Positions 37,233-48,741 of a stretch of DNA of 64,000 bases are shown in pieces (within the stretch, counting starts at the first letter, position 1; each line of letters starts with the position of its first letter). The position numbers and the translations under genes were made by a program. Below the pieces are notes generated by a model. That model did not search any database, was not told the origin of the DNA, and worked only from the letters and a program-made list of their open reading frames with translations. Source of the stretch: Kalaharituber pfeilii (Eukaryota > Ascomycota > Pezizomycetes > Pezizales > Pezizaceae). Where the stretch lies: NCBI GenBank assembly GCA_015179045.1, contig WHUZ01000102.1, positions 62,001 through 126,000 of the forward strand, written 5' to 3'.

Positions 37233-38597
37233 ATGAACCAGAGAGGTGCCACTGGAGAATCGGAGGCTGCCTCCCTCCTGCGGTCGGAGCCAGTACCGTC
37301 CCCTGCAACGCTCGAAAGCTCTGGCGGCTACGGAGCTGTTCCAGGCCTGTCGACCGCCTCGGTTCCCATAACCTACGATGAGAACCAGGCTACAAAATCA
37401 CAACCGCCGCTGTCTAGACGAGCCAGAGTCTACGCTTTCATTCATGACAGCCGCGGCCTCTTCTTGTTTGCCCTCGCGCAGTTCTTTGGTGCAGTGATGG
37501 CACTTACCACAAGGTTTCTCGCAACGTCGCTTCCCAGTGGGCAAAAATACCATGCATTACAAATCTTGCTGGTGCGGATGAGTATCACAGTAGTATGCAG
37601 TTTATTGTGGATGTGGTGGGCGAAGGTGCCGCATTTCCCACTCGGGCAGAGAGGCATTAGGCGGATCTTGGTGGCTAGAGGGTGTGCCGGTTTCATTGGC
37701 GTGGTCGGGCTTTATTGTATGCCACTGTTAACATATAGCCCCCTCTGTGTATGTTTTTATTGGACGCGTTACTAAAAAGTTGCAGACTCGCTATCATACC
37801 TGCCGCTACCAGACGCAACTGTCATCACCTTTTTAGTTCCGACATTCCTCTCTTTCTTCTGCTCCCTTATCCCTTCACTCAATGAACCATTCACTGGTCG
37901 AGAAAAGATTGGCGGTGTCATTTCCCTGGCCGGTGTCATTCTCATTGCCCGGCCGACTTTTATTTTTCGCCAACAGGACTCTGCCAACGTCACAACTATT
38001 GGCGTTAAGCCACCATATGTCTCCCCAAAACAACGTACCATCGCTGTGCTGCTTGCCCTTGTTGGTGTTCTGGGCGCAGCAATTGCCTACACCACTATCC
38101 GCGTAATAGGCAAGCGGGCTCATCCATTGATATCGGTAACGTATCTCGGTGCCATGACTACTATTGCGTCCCTCATCGGAATCCTTGCTATTCCGTCCGT
38201 TGGTGGACTGCTAATCCCAAGAGAGCTTATTGAGTGGGCTCTGCTGTGCGCAATTGGTATTTCTGGATTCATCCTACAATTCCTTTTGACGAAAGGCTTG
38301 CAGCTGGAGAAGGCCGGGCGGGCAGCGAGTCTAGTGTATACACAATTGATTTGGGCAGTGATATTTGAGTGGGTCGTGTGGGGAAATCCAATCTCATTGC
38401 TCAGCTTCTGTGGTGCCATCCTAATTTTGGGAGGGGTGGCATGGATTAATTGGCAGAAATGGAAAGGGAATGCAAGAGGGCCTACAGAGAGAAGGGGAAG
38501 TATCGGTGGGAAGAGCATCGAAGGAGATGACACGGAGCAGTTGTTGGCTGGGGATGGGGAGGAGGTGGAGGAAGTGGGTAAGGTGACCGCGAGGTAA
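37233..38597 (+). CDS. EamA/DMT family membrane transporter (SLC35G-like)
   Basis: Two exons (37233-37716 and 37786-38597) join to 431 codons across a 69-bp GT-AG intron, giving the typical GLYYSLSYLPLPDATVITFL-type junction. The protein has a cytoplasmic Ser/Pro-rich N-terminus (1-70) and about ten hydrophobic segments in two EamA repeats, then a Lys-rich tail with acidic end. Proteins of this drug/metabolite transporter group sit in plasma or internal membranes; their substrates in fungi are mostly unknown. ATG 37233 was chosen because the frame upstream lacks family features; the in-frame ATG at 36969 is unlikely. The second EamA repeat (RTIAVLLALVGVLGAAIAYTT onward) contains the usual small-residue-rich helices. 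Confidence 0.88.
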
Positions 38598-38701
38598 GAC
38601 GTAGTGGATCCGGCTTGCCTTGTTTTCAATTGGTTGGATATTCGATTTGCATTCTTAGTACTAGTTTTTTACATTTTGAGCAACGTAACGCCGCATACCG
38701 G

Positions 38702-38728
38702 TAGCCTCGTCCCCAGGATTACAGGCTA
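38702..38728. repeat. Micro-insertion-like segment, TAGCC...GGCTA, 27 bp
   Basis: On the minus strand it ends CCTGGGGACGAGGCTA, identical over 15 bases to the insert at 21493-21507, and has TAGCC and GGCTA ends. No clean flanking duplication. The adjoining CTATCAGCATATGGCAGGG (38725-38743) is shared, with one change, with the LINE-tail insertion at 49151-49213, so this may be part of a larger decayed retrocopy. Confidence 0.5.
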
Positions 38729-38862
38729 TCAGCATATGGCAGGGTAGTTTTGTATGGCATGGACACTCTTAGCACTTTTATGGCTCTTTACGTCAACCTT
38801 TGTTTTGCGTTTGTGCGATGAGACAGCGCCACCAAATTTCATGTTCTACAATGTTACTTCTT

Positions 38863-38950
38863 GACAACCCCTACAATTTCGAGCTCATTAGCGAATAATG
38901 CAACTAGACAACCCCTACAATTTCGAGCTCATTAGCGAATAATGCAACTG
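38863..38950. repeat. 44-bp tandem duplication
   Basis: Units 38863-38906 and 38907-38950 (start GACAACCCCTACAATTTCGA) differ at one base, so the duplication is recent. Confidence 0.9.
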
Positions 38951-39339
38951 GTCTCGTGAGCCTAGCTGTACGTGTACAACAAGTGGGCGAAGGTTGCTCT
39001 CGCCTTAAAACGCTACTTACCCATTTAGTAACTGACGCAAGCAATTAGAAGTAGTATTATGCCATCAGACCACCTATTAAGCGACTTCCAATGTACTTTT
39101 TTGTTTTTACATTATTTTTTGTTAGATTCACGCCATTTTTGTCCTACATCTACATCCACACACTCTCCCACTTATGGGCACGAGAATACCTCGCTCCCTA
39201 ACCCCGCCAGTCACTCCCAGAAGTCCCGTCAGTCACTCCCAGAAGTCCTCGAATATGTCTCTTCCTCCTCTCCCGCCGGCGGCGGGGCCCAGCCTGCCAT
39301 TTTCCTCTCCGGCTGCTTCCCACTCCACTCTCTGCACTC

Positions 39340-39418
39340 CCTTTGTGATTAGTCTCGTCAGAGCCCATAGGGCGGCACACGAGTAATGGTATTAGAAAAT
39401 AGAAAAAACGAAAACTCG
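39340..39418 (+). mobile_element. LINE 3'-tail insertion, 79 bp
   Basis: Contains TTAGTCTCGTCAGAGCCC, then ATAGGGCGGCACACGAG, TAATGGTAT and an A-rich end. The flanking repeat is CTGCACTC (39332-39339 and 39419-39426). The upstream hairpin arm here reads TAGTCTCGT, the same word that ends the micro-insertions. Confidence 0.7.
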
Positions 39419-40091
39419 CTGCACTCTTGTATCAAATAGGCCTCTTGCTCTCCGCATTATGGCTTCTACGGAACGACGCTAGGTCATCTGCCTCCTGGGC
39501 CTTATATCTACAACCTATCAAGCCTCCCCCCCTCCCCATATACCCTCCAGTGCTCTTGACATCCGCCCCAGTCTTAAAGAGGTGGGTATTCCAGGTCCAG
39601 TCGGCTGCTTTCCTGTGCTCTCTCCTTCCCTTCTGCACAGCCTCGCCTCTGTAGCTATCTCTTGTTGGTATGACATGTATGCCCCATTCTTGCAGCCGTA
39701 TTGTAGTAAGTATGTGGGGTTTTAATGGATGTGGGGTTTTTTAATGGATAGCTGTTTATACCACTCTGGGCCCGTCGTACTCATTCAATTATGTCGCTCC
39801 CTAGGCTTCCTAGACCTACAATATGCCGACTCGCACTCTCCCTTGGCCAAGATTATGGACTTAAGCTTGTCGTCTTATTAAGCTGAGTCAAATTAAAGGC
39901 ATGCGCTATTAAGAACTGTTCTTTGGGGCCGAGCACGGGGGGCCAGGCATTCAACTTTCCTTTTGTGAAAGATCTTTACTGCTTTGATGTCCTTACAGCG
40001 GAGAGGGCCTGCTATTTCTCCCTGCATGTTAAGAAATATATGTGCTGAACCACGACAAGGGCTTTTAAGCTGGCTCTGTCATGACTGCAAG

Positions 40092-40323
40092 TTTTTTTTT
40101 TATTTATTTTATTTATTTATTTATTTTTTTATCATTACTCGCATGCCGCCCTGAGGGCTATGGCGAGGTTAGTTACAAGATGAAAGAAAAGGAAAAAAAA
40201 AGAGGATTGAAAAGAAATAAGGTGAAGGTCCATCGTCCCGTCCGTCTGTAGTGAGAAGTGAAGAAAAAGAGGAGTAAGGAAATATCCCCGTCCCTGCATC
40301 ATCCCGTCTGTAATGAAAGGTAA
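40092..40323 (-). mobile_element. LINE 3'-UTR insertion, 232 bp
   Basis: A T-rich start (40092-40130) followed by the reverse complement of the LINE tail (40131-40167) and about 150 bp of pyrimidine/purine-biased 3' UTR. Flanked by ATGACTGCAAG (40081-40091) and ATGACTGCGAG (40324-40334), 10 of 11 identical. Confidence 0.8.
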
Positions 40324-40746
40324 ATGACTGCGAGTGGAAATATCCAATGTGTACATGTATCTACCCTGAGCTGGTTATACCAACTTGATATTGTCTGCTG
40401 GCAGTCTCGAATCAGACTGCCCTTTACTCTACTATAGCGTACTTATTCTTAACCAGGCTAGATGGTGATTACTTGATCTTAGAGGCATCTATGACTACAT
40501 AGCATACGACTCAAGTGTACTACAAATATATTTCTCTCTGTTAGGGTCACTTGCCTGCACTAATGCAACCAAAGGTAACAGAACCTGGACCAACGACTTA
40601 TTTTAATCCGCGTCAGAGCTCCTGGCTTTGATCCTGTGTATTCCAAGTAATCATTCGTTGCCAATGCTTTGTTCCTTTCTCGAGTGAGCACTCGCCCCAT
40701 TGGCTCGATCACTGGGTTTAGTCCATATTACCAAGTTGTACAGCTC

Positions 40747-40780
40747 GGCACGCGAGTAATGATATTAAAAAAAACAAAAA
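40747..40780 (+). mobile_element. LINE 3'-tail insertion, 34 bp
   Basis: Only GGCACGCGAGTAATGATATT plus an A-rich end, between TTGTACAGCTC (40736-40746) and TTGCACAGCTC (40781-40791), 10 of 11 identical. This is the shortest LINE copy in the window. Confidence 0.8.
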
Positions 40781-43700
40781 TTGCACAGCTCAGGGCAGTA
40801 ATTTGATTCGTCTTGTGCACTTGCTCCTAGCTTGTGGCTTCTATGGTATTGCGATGGTCTCATACCTGTAAGCCTAGTCCGTGACCGAGCTATATGCCAG
40901 TGTTGGGCACGCTAGAGACGCCGTTTGCTGTTGCCATCTCCGGACGCATTCAGACCATTTGGGAAACATTTCCGTGAAATTTCGGACCAGAGAAGATGGG
41001 CGCGAAGACAGTCGTTTACAACATCTACAGTCGTTTCCTATTGGCTTGAAAATCAGGCACCTTGGACCTGCTTTGAAGTGCAATGCAGCAAAGTATAACG
41101 TAAGAGCAGTTTGATTGCACTTGTATGGGGGGATATTGCAGTCACTGCCAACCAGCTTAAAGTAAAGGGGAGAGAACCACCAAGCTCTAATTTCTCTGAT
41201 CGAGTGGATCCTGCTTCAGGGTTTTTCAAAGGCCGCGAGCCATATCCATGACCATGGGAGAACCTTCCACCAGTGAAGCTTGCGAGACTCCCATATGAGG
41301 TTATTTTTTACTGCATATCTACAGGTAAAAGCAAACAGGCAATCATGCCACGCGTTCCGTCCAAGTATGAACGAACAGAGGATGGACACGAGAGCAGGAT
41401 CGACGCGGTTACAGCCGAACTAATACTACTAGATACTTGAGCTACCAGGAGTAGAGAAAGCCCCAAGAAGAGATCGATTGCGGCGGCTCCTAAAAATAGT
41501 AAACGAATTCCGTGAAAAGTTGCTGGCGGTGGCCTGGCAAATCAGCTTCCCACTCCTGATGGGGAAATTGATACTTCTTTTAGTAAGAACGGTGAAGCTG
41601 CCGCTTTCTGGAAAGTGACTGGATTGCAGTGGAATGTCTATGCGTAAACAGCTCTGCCCGATTGCACTTTCAGATCGAGCTGTTTTCGGGCATGATATCC
41701 CATTTTGCGTCTACCGTGCTACAGTATGCTTCGAATTCAGTGAAGCGATTTGGTTCTGGACCGACTGAAGGCGCAACTTCTCGACTTGCAGCGTACGATG
41801 GCTCGCGAGTGGAAATAAATTCTGAAAGCTGCCCAATAAGGCAAATGTAAATAGTCACATTCCACGCAACAGTGAAGATGTTGCACTGAGGAGTAGCAAC
41901 CCTCGGGAAAGCATATCCAAAGCTGTTTCGATGGGCAGCCAGAGGATTTTTCAAATAAATTCCAAGGCAAACCTGAAAGTCGAAGCAACTACAAATCGTG
42001 CAGAAAAGAACAAAGCATTACTGCAGGTGTTTCAGTCAATGAGTCGTATGAGATCTTAATTTCTTTCTTCGAGATAGCCATGGCAACCCCAATATGGAGA
42101 ACTATATATATACTATCACTATCTACACTGAGGTCTATCACTTCGAGCCTTGACTTGCCATAGTAGGTGCAGTACTGTATCTGATGCTTGCCCTGAATTG
42201 TGTAGTGTTCATGTGCATTGTGAGACTCATGCTCATGAATTTTGAAATGGATGGGCAGTATAAGAAAAGAAATTAGGTCGAGTATGTAGGTTGGAATATA
42301 GTAGGCGCTGTCAATGTCAAAAATGCACGCTGATCTTGCAGGAATAGGCTCATGTATATCTGGGGAACAAGCAAACCGCAAGCGAATGCACTCGCTAACA
42401 CCTTAAAGTGGTAAAATGGCGCGAGTAGGCGAGGATCTGCGCATAAGAGCCAATACATTGCTAGAAGTAGCCAGTGCCTTGTTGGGCAAAGGCTACGTAT
42501 GCTCATGGTCCTAGGCGTCACGCACGGCCTATAACACTTTCGAACCGGCGTATAACCTTCCATGTTATGTCTTCACTTCATGGTGGTAACGAGTATCGGT
42601 AACGCCCAATCGGCATTATTGATATCGGAGGCGCACGTCGACCAGCCCGAGCAGGTACTTGTACATGGACAAGTGGCAAGTGGCAAGTCTACTTTTGTCT
42701 CATACTTATATCTGTATATATATAGATAACCTGTCATCTCAACTACCGCAACGAGTCACATCGCATCACAACACCTGTAATGTACGTCATAGACATCTCT
42801 ATGTCTTTACTTTTCTTTCGTTTTTTGATCAAACAACTGATTGTAGAAATGTATTTTATGCTCGGCTTAGTCCAGTCCTAAGATCTATAGGCACGAAGTT
42901 TATACGGTTCTTGTATGAGGGCCTCTCAATGGGATGCAGAAAAAACAAGATAGTGCGAAATACCTGACCATCCAGGTACTGTGTCTGCCTTGTGAGGAAT
43001 GTATCTAGTGAGCTGCGGAGAGTGGAATTATGATGATCTAGGTGATGCTCTGTTTGAATGTGCCTGAGACATGCATATTTGTGAAGGCTACTCGAAAAGT
43101 GAGTTGTATGAGGGGCAGTGCTCGATCTGTGAAGGTGTTGGCCTATAGTCTCAAACTAGGCGTTCCTTATGAAAGGGTCAGAAATTCTTAGAGGAAGTTG
43201 GCTAAGAACAGAAGGATAGGTGACTATGTCACAACGTCCGGGGTTTGCGGTCAGGATTTGCCAGAAATAAAATCTTAAATTTCAAATTTTAGTGATCTGG
43301 TACCGTGAATTCTTCTGCTATAAGTACCCCGCACTGACTCAGCTGCAAGGCTGGAGGGGTATTTGTTTCTCGTACCCAGAGTCAAGTATATAGCGTTCAC
43401 AGTATCCCTTAGTCGCGCAAGAGACTGAAACGGCCACACAATAAAGGTACCCTGGTTGGGAGTTTGGTTCGGTTGGAGCGATTGGGGGCTTATAATCAAC
43501 ACAGCAAAAATACAACATCACTCAGGCGCCGCTGGACGTCTGGCAAGCCAGATTCTATCCCTGGAGTTTCCTCCCAATGACACTCGATTTTCCAGTGTCT
43601 TGTAAGATAAGGGATAGGGTTTGAATGCAGTTGAGCTTGGAGCCTTGTGTAACCGAATCCTGGACTCACCATATGCTGTTAAACTTCGCCTTTGTGTTAC

Positions 43701-44581
43701 CTTGTGTCAGCTAGAGTTGATGGACGTCCTTATAGGTACTATAGCTTGAGTTGCAATGAATGCCGGTTGTCTCTCGCAACCTACCACAATTCTGGATAGA
43801 ACTCTGATGAGCTCACGACCGTTTTGACCTTGCAGCTTGTTGCTTCTCTTCGGCACCTGAACATGGAGAAATCAGGTGTGCACATGTATGTCGGCGACAT
43901 ACTGATAGCTGCTTGGTTGGATATTGGCAGGCCCCGCACCGATATATCGATATCAGCTACCAACTTCCTAAGTTACCTCAATATACCTGCAGTGCTTTGG
44001 ATGGGCGCCCAATAGTTTGACGGCTGGATGCAGGCTTAGATTGCACATCCAATCTTGCAGCGACCAGTCAGATGCACCCATAATGTACATGCCACTCGCA
44101 TAAACCCGTGTCCAAAGCCCACGCGCACGCACAGAGAATAACACTGTAAGTAACTATGTACTATAGCGCTGCAACATCGCACATCTATATTCTCTACTTG
44201 ACTTGCTATTATTATATCAGAATGCAGCGAGTAATTTCCCACTTGTCATGTCACTGCTCCTCCAGCCACTGCAATCTGCTATACCCCTTCCATTCTTGCA
44301 CTTCAGCTGGATACAAGCCATCAGGTCAAAGATGTGCCTCATGGGGTCTGCGTTTCTTGGTTATCTCTGTGCCTTCTCGTAACTTACATCCCTGTTGCCT
44401 TATGCTGCACATCCTACCTAGCATAGCTGATAATACATACTGCAGCCAGAGATGGCCTGTATGCGGGAGTCATGAACCGCGGACAGGCCCTTTTGTCAGA
44501 GACAATGTGGTTTCTTGTAAGCTTTGGAAGACACGGGCTGCACGGTAGGCTGCATTGCAGACTTTGTGTGAGCTCAAAGAA

Positions 44582-44590
44582 TATATAAAG
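44582..44590 (+). promoter_or_regulatory. Possible TATA box of the DUF4215-type gene
   Basis: TATATAAAG about 150 bp before the start codon at 44741, with a pyrimidine-rich stretch between, as is usual for fungal promoters. Confidence 0.5.
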
Positions 44591-44740
44591 CCCTCCTCTC
44601 GGCTTTGAACTCTCCTTTCCTTCAAGCACCCTCAGCTTACCGCAAAGTGTACCCTGAAGCATAGATATCTGGCTTTTCGTCTAACTTGTCATCTCCTGTG
44701 CCGAGCTACTGAGCACTTCGCTTCTCCAAGGGCATACAGG

Positions 44741-45883
44741 ATGGATTCACGCTTGTTTAATTACTTTATCATCACTACCACCTTCCTTCTGGCTAGAGTT
44801 TTGGCTCGCCCTGCCCCGGACGGCAATTCCCTTCTCTTTTTCAAACCAGTATCAGGCGGTGAGAAGGCTGTTGCAGCTAATGCTGGCTTCACCGTAGTTG
44901 AACTGGACGACACTCAATGGGCTGCTCTTCTGCCTTCCGACGTTGCAACCTACAAGGCCGTCGTGTTAGGTGACCCATGGTGCTCCTACAGCAGCCCCGC
45001 TGTACTTGCTCCTGTCGAGGCCAATCGCGCGGTTTGGTCGGGCGCGATCACCGGAAACGTCGTTATTATCGGCACAGACCCAGCATTACATGAAAGTATC
45101 TCAGGGGCCAGGACTTTAATGGACAGCGCTATCCGCTTCGCTGCTGCCGATAAAGGCAAGACAGGGCTTTACTTCTCCCTCTCTTGCTACTACGAATTCT
45201 CACCCGAAACAACCATCACTCTCCTGGATCAATTCGGCACCTTCCGTGTCCGCGGCAATTTGAACTGCTACAACAAGGCCCATATTGTGGCAGTGCACCC
45301 CGCCATTGCCACTCTCACGGACAATGACCTTTCTAACTGGAGCTGCAGCGTGCATGAAATAATTTCTGAGTACCCAACCAACTTCGCTCCGTTGGCCATC
45401 GCTCAGGATATCACTGGCCCTGGCGCCCGTGAGTTTAGTGATGGCACTAAGGGAGTGCCCTACATCGTCGCTAGGGGCGTCGAGATCATAAAATGTGGAA
45501 ACGGCAAGCTCGACCCTGGTGAGGAGTGTGATGACGGCAACCGGATAGACGGTGACGGCTGCTCCTCCACTTGCCGCAAAGAGCCTAAGGGCGGTAAGCC
45601 TTCTGGCTGCACACGTTGCTCCCCCCATCCTGGTGAGAACAAGTGCCACATCACCACATCGTGCTCTTCAACTCCCTACGGGACCATGTGCGTGTGCAGA
45701 CCTGGGTTCAAGGCCGCTGGTGCACCTGGAGACACCTCGCTCCACTGGAGGTTGAAATGGAACAAACCGGGTCATGAGCACCGTGTGTATGTCAGACCAG
45801 GTGAGCCGTGCAACGAAAAATGCGATAAATGGTACTTGGGTGCGGATGGTTGCGCAGAAATCACTGAGACTGAGTGCAAGTAA
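44741..45883 (+). CDS. Secreted Cys-rich protein with DUF4215-type repeat
   Basis: Intronless 380-aa frame. Residues 1-22 are a hydrophobic signal peptide (cut near LARPAP). Residues 25-250 form an extracellular domain with motifs such as [12 protein letters not shown] and NVVIIGTDP, perhaps a class I glutamine amidotransferase-like fold, but this is only an impression. Residues 252-278 form one cysteine-rich repeat ([16 protein letters not shown] then GDGCSSTC) of the kind common in myxobacterial and some eukaryotic secreted proteins. The C-terminal ~100 residues hold 12 more Cys, including a CTRCSPHP segment. The function is unknown; a role outside the cell is inferred. A TATA box lies 150 bp upstream, and codon use is markedly GC-richer than the flanks. 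Confidence 0.85.
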   Translation: MDSRLFNYFIITTTFLLARVLARPAPDGNSLLFFKPVSGGEKAVAANAGFTVVELDDTQWAALLPSDVATYKAVVLGDPWCSYSSPAVLAPVEANRAVWSGAITGNVVIIGTDPALHESISGARTLMDSAIRFAAADKGKTGLYFSLSCYYEFSPETTITLLDQFGTFRVRGNLNCYNKAHIVAVHPAIATLTDNDLSNWSCSVHEIISEYPTNFAPLAIAQDITGPGAREFSDGTKGVPYIVARGVEIIKCGNGKLDPGEECDDGNRIDGDGCSSTCRKEPKGGKPSGCTRCSPHPGENKCHITTSCSSTPYGTMCVCRPGFKAAGAPGDTSLHWRLKWNKPGHEHRVYVRPGEPCNEKCDKWYLGADGCAEITETECK

Positions 45884-46396
45884 GCGTGACTCTTGAAGAA
45901 TAATGGTTTAAACTCGGCGCCTCGTCGTCTTACTTGATGTAGAATGCAGGACTCTCAGTTTCTGGTATTTTTCTTATATACCTAATTTTATCTATTCTAT
46001 TTTATTTTTATTTTGGTTTTAATCAGTGTGGATGAAAAGTGGAACGGCCAATTATATGAAATGATATGGGAAACGAGTACTGTCGGATTATGGACACTTG
46101 TGATGCTGAAAGAAGCTTACAGTATATTTTTGGGAGAGATGGGCTTTCCACTCTGTTCTCTTTTCTTCTCTTCTTATAACAGTTCTTAACTTTTTTCCCT
46201 TAATATAATAAGCTTTCAAGCAATTGAATACTTTCTCGTCCAATACTTACATATAGTAAACTCTTTGATGAAAGCATGTCGTCGACCGGGCGGTCACCAC
46301 ACACATATTATATCGAGAATATTCTTCTAACAGAAATTACTTGGCGGGCCCACGCTAGCCAAAATAGCGTTAGCTAGCATTAGAGTTTCAATTTTG

Positions 46397-46426
46397 TAGT
46401 CTGGTTGCACTACCCCTCGTAGACTA
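46397..46426. mobile_element. Micro-insertion, 30 bp, TAGTC...GACTA
   Basis: Starts TAGTCTGGTTGCAC, ends CCCCTCGTAGACTA, and lies between perfect 9-bp repeats TCAATTTTG (46388-46396 and 46427-46435). First and last five bases are inverted repeats. Longest and most complete of the micro-insertions. Confidence 0.9.
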
Positions 46427-47044
46427 TCAATTTTGTACTGAGATACTGTATTAAATTATTCGGTAGTAAGAGTGCTGTCTTATGGCCGAACGTGCAGTCC
46501 GGAGACCCCCTAAAGTAGTCTTATTCGCGGTACTTTCTTATGAGTAGATACTGTACTGTCCTATTTGAGAAACTATACTATACGCTTTACATGGCCCAGC
46601 CGACATAGACACCCGGTCCACCCATTACATGCTCTGCTTGCCAGCAGTACGTGACCATTGTGCCTCCTCTTCATATGTAAATATTCCCTATCCTCATTCT
46701 CGCTTCTCACTGCCGCTTCATCTTGATTGAGTATTGATCCGCTGAGGAAAATTTACCATTACTTTCTTATTAGCGAAACTACTATCTCTTTTAGCGAGCC
46801 ACTAATAATGGCCCCGTCCTACCGTACAGTACTGACTTACTAGCGGGTACAATGAATATATGAATATGCAGTTATATGCAATAGGATGCAGCATGTATGC
46901 ACGTTTATGCACATTCGATAGAAGAATATATATAGTGACTCAGCAAAAAACTTAAGAATATTCTGCTAACGATTATATGCTTATATTGTATGAGGGCGGT
47001 CGGGGTACAGCTTATATCGAGAGTATACTGCATTCTTACGAGAT

Positions 47045-47575
47045 TATCATTACTCGTATACCGCTCTGGGGGCTACGACGAGATTAGGTACATAAGAGAT
47101 AAAACATGGTGAGAAAGGAAAGAAAAATAGAAATTCCATCACACAGAATAGTTGATCAGCTAACGGAATAAAACCCCTTGCTTCCCCTCGGGCTACCAGT
47201 CGGGCATCATCGCTCTGCCTCATCTCTCAATTCCACTAATGGGTCTAGTTCGTCCTGATTTCCTACTGGCGGCGTTCTGACCGCGTCCTGCCCCCTGGCC
47301 ATCTTCTCCTCCATACCTCACACCTGGACCAAATGTGTTCTGTTGTTTCCTCTTCAGTTCTGCACCACAGACATTCCGGACCGTCCGCTTTGCCGATTCT
47401 AAATCTCCAGAATCCCAGGCCTTTCCCTCCCAGCAGGCCTCCCAGAGTGCGTACCAAGCTGCCCAACCTCTGAAGTGATCGGTAGCTCAGTTGCAGCCGG
47501 TTTCTCTCCCCCGCCTGCCGCCTTTTCGCCATCATCCTCATGCCCGCCTCTGTCACCACCTCCTCCCGATATGGC
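47045..47575 (-). mobile_element. 5'-truncated LINE copy, 531 bp
   Basis: The minus-strand frame 47559-47263 matches the C-terminal part of the LINE protein at 2382-3674 (both contain LLGxKGLxxWRxxIGK, a CxWC...H...C knuckle and VWRRRWPGG). It is followed by a 3' UTR and the tail (47046-47082), with no poly(A) left. Flanks CTTACGAGAT (47035-47044) and CTTACAAGAT (47576-47585) match at 9 of 10 positions. It is clearly diverged from the copy at 2.4 kb, so at least two LINE lineages are present. Confidence 0.82.
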
Positions 47576-47976
47576 CTTACAAGATCTCTATCATAGCATC
47601 AAATAGTAGATGAATCCCTCATACGTGAGATGTAAGTACCAGGTCCATCATGTCCTCATGAACCGTTGGGCCTTGTCTACAGGCAATTAATAAGCATAGG
47701 TCAAAGCTTCAAACTTGGATATGCCAGCCAGCTGCAGTGAAACAAATAAGGTGCAGTGTATCATTTGCTTGCAACAATTTGAAGAGAGTTGTCTGATACT
47801 TGTAATTAGTGGGCAACGTGGGCAACGTTAACTAGACAATACCGTACCGCTTCAGAATAGAGCCAGGTTAGAGTTAACGTTAGCATAGAAGATTGTGCTT
47901 TCCGCAAGCTTAATTGCAAGAGTGCATGTTTGATCCCCTTAAATTTGCATTGGCAATGAGCTAACAGGCTACGGTA

Positions 47977-48033
47977 GTTTTTTTGTAAAAAAAATCATTA
48001 CTTGCATGCCACCCTTTGGACTATGGCGAGGTT
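47977..48033 (-). mobile_element. LINE 3'-tail insertion, 57 bp
   Basis: T/A-rich start followed by the reverse complement of the LINE tail, between perfect 11-bp repeats AGGCTACGGTA (47966-47976 and 48034-48044). The hairpin arms have a mismatch (CTCGC/GCAAG), so this copy has aged or derives from a variant. Confidence 0.88.
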
Positions 48034-48142
48034 AGGCTACGGTATGCATAGTTGATGAGCATAAAGGCACGTACACCTGCACTAGTGGAAGGCTATTACG
48101 TGAATTGTTACCTATGTACTTGACTAATTGGTGGTAATTGTC

Positions 48143-48167
48143 TAGTCTCGTAGCCATACGCTTACTA
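48143..48167. mobile_element. Micro-insertion, 25 bp, TAGTCTCGTAGCC...TTACTA
   Basis: Between GTAATTGTC (48134-48142) and GTTATTGTC (48168-48176), 8 of 9 identical. Its reverse complement starts TAGTAAGCG and ends GGCTACGAGACTA and aligns without gaps with the insert at 25589-25613 (21 of 25). Confidence 0.8.
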
Positions 48168-48342
48168 GTTATTGTCCACTTAGAACCTATTCCGAGTGCT
48201 AGCGGCCCAGAAGAACCTCAATTTGTACTGCCCCCCTTGGAACTGCTATCATACCATACGTAATCCGCCCGACAGGCGAGACATGATTTCACTTACTATA
48301 ATACTTAGGCTTTTAGGGACGGTTCCAATGTAGTGGACGGCC

Positions 48343-48354
48343 TGCTTACGAGAC
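48343..48354. mobile_element. Micro-insertion, 12 bp, ...TTACGAGAC
   Basis: TGCTTACGAGAC between perfect 12-bp repeats TAGTGGACGGCC (48331-48342 and 48355-48366). With a 9-bp duplication the insert reads CTGCTTACGAGACTA. Confidence 0.85.
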
Positions 48355-48741
48355 TAGTGGACGGCCACAGGACTTGACCCAGTGGCCTTTCCAAGTACTT
48401 CTTTAGTAGTATTAAAGAGCCTTGGCCAGCCATATATAGCGGATGAAGATAACCTGAGGTCTTGCAACAACGCGTACGGACCTATCCACGGCCGGTCGCC
48501 CTCAGATTTTGACCGAAGAGACCATAGCTGTATTGCTCGGACGAGCTACACCTCGCCGATCCTCTTCGAGAGTCTGGCACTGGACTGCCAGTTGACATTT
48601 GCTTCTAATAGCTCATGGTCATCCTTGCACCACGTATACTTGTGTTACGGCGTAGCTTGTCGTCAAATTAAACATTCTAATTTGAACTGGCTATATAGCC
48701 GAGGATATACGTTCTCATTAGCTTCTGAAAATGCCCTAATA

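Larger units (their letters stand above)
38598..44740. other. Gene desert with short insertions
   Basis: No supported gene. Contains a TAGCC...GGCTA segment at 38702-38728, a 44-bp tandem duplication, three LINE-tail insertions (39340-39418, 40092-40323, 40747-40780) and many random short frames. Sequence between about 40,800 and 44,500 is unremarkable apart from simple AT-rich patches. Confidence 0.45.

Noticed and set aside
43396..43413. TAGTC...GACTG segment
   Set aside because: Has the inverted ends but no flanking duplication and no ACGAGACTA word.
47047..47077. A 31-bp insert between ACGAGATTA repeats (47038-47046, 47078-47086)
   Set aside because: The repeats are partly the LINE hairpin arm itself. 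The 531-bp truncated LINE with CTTACRAGAT flanks explains the region better.
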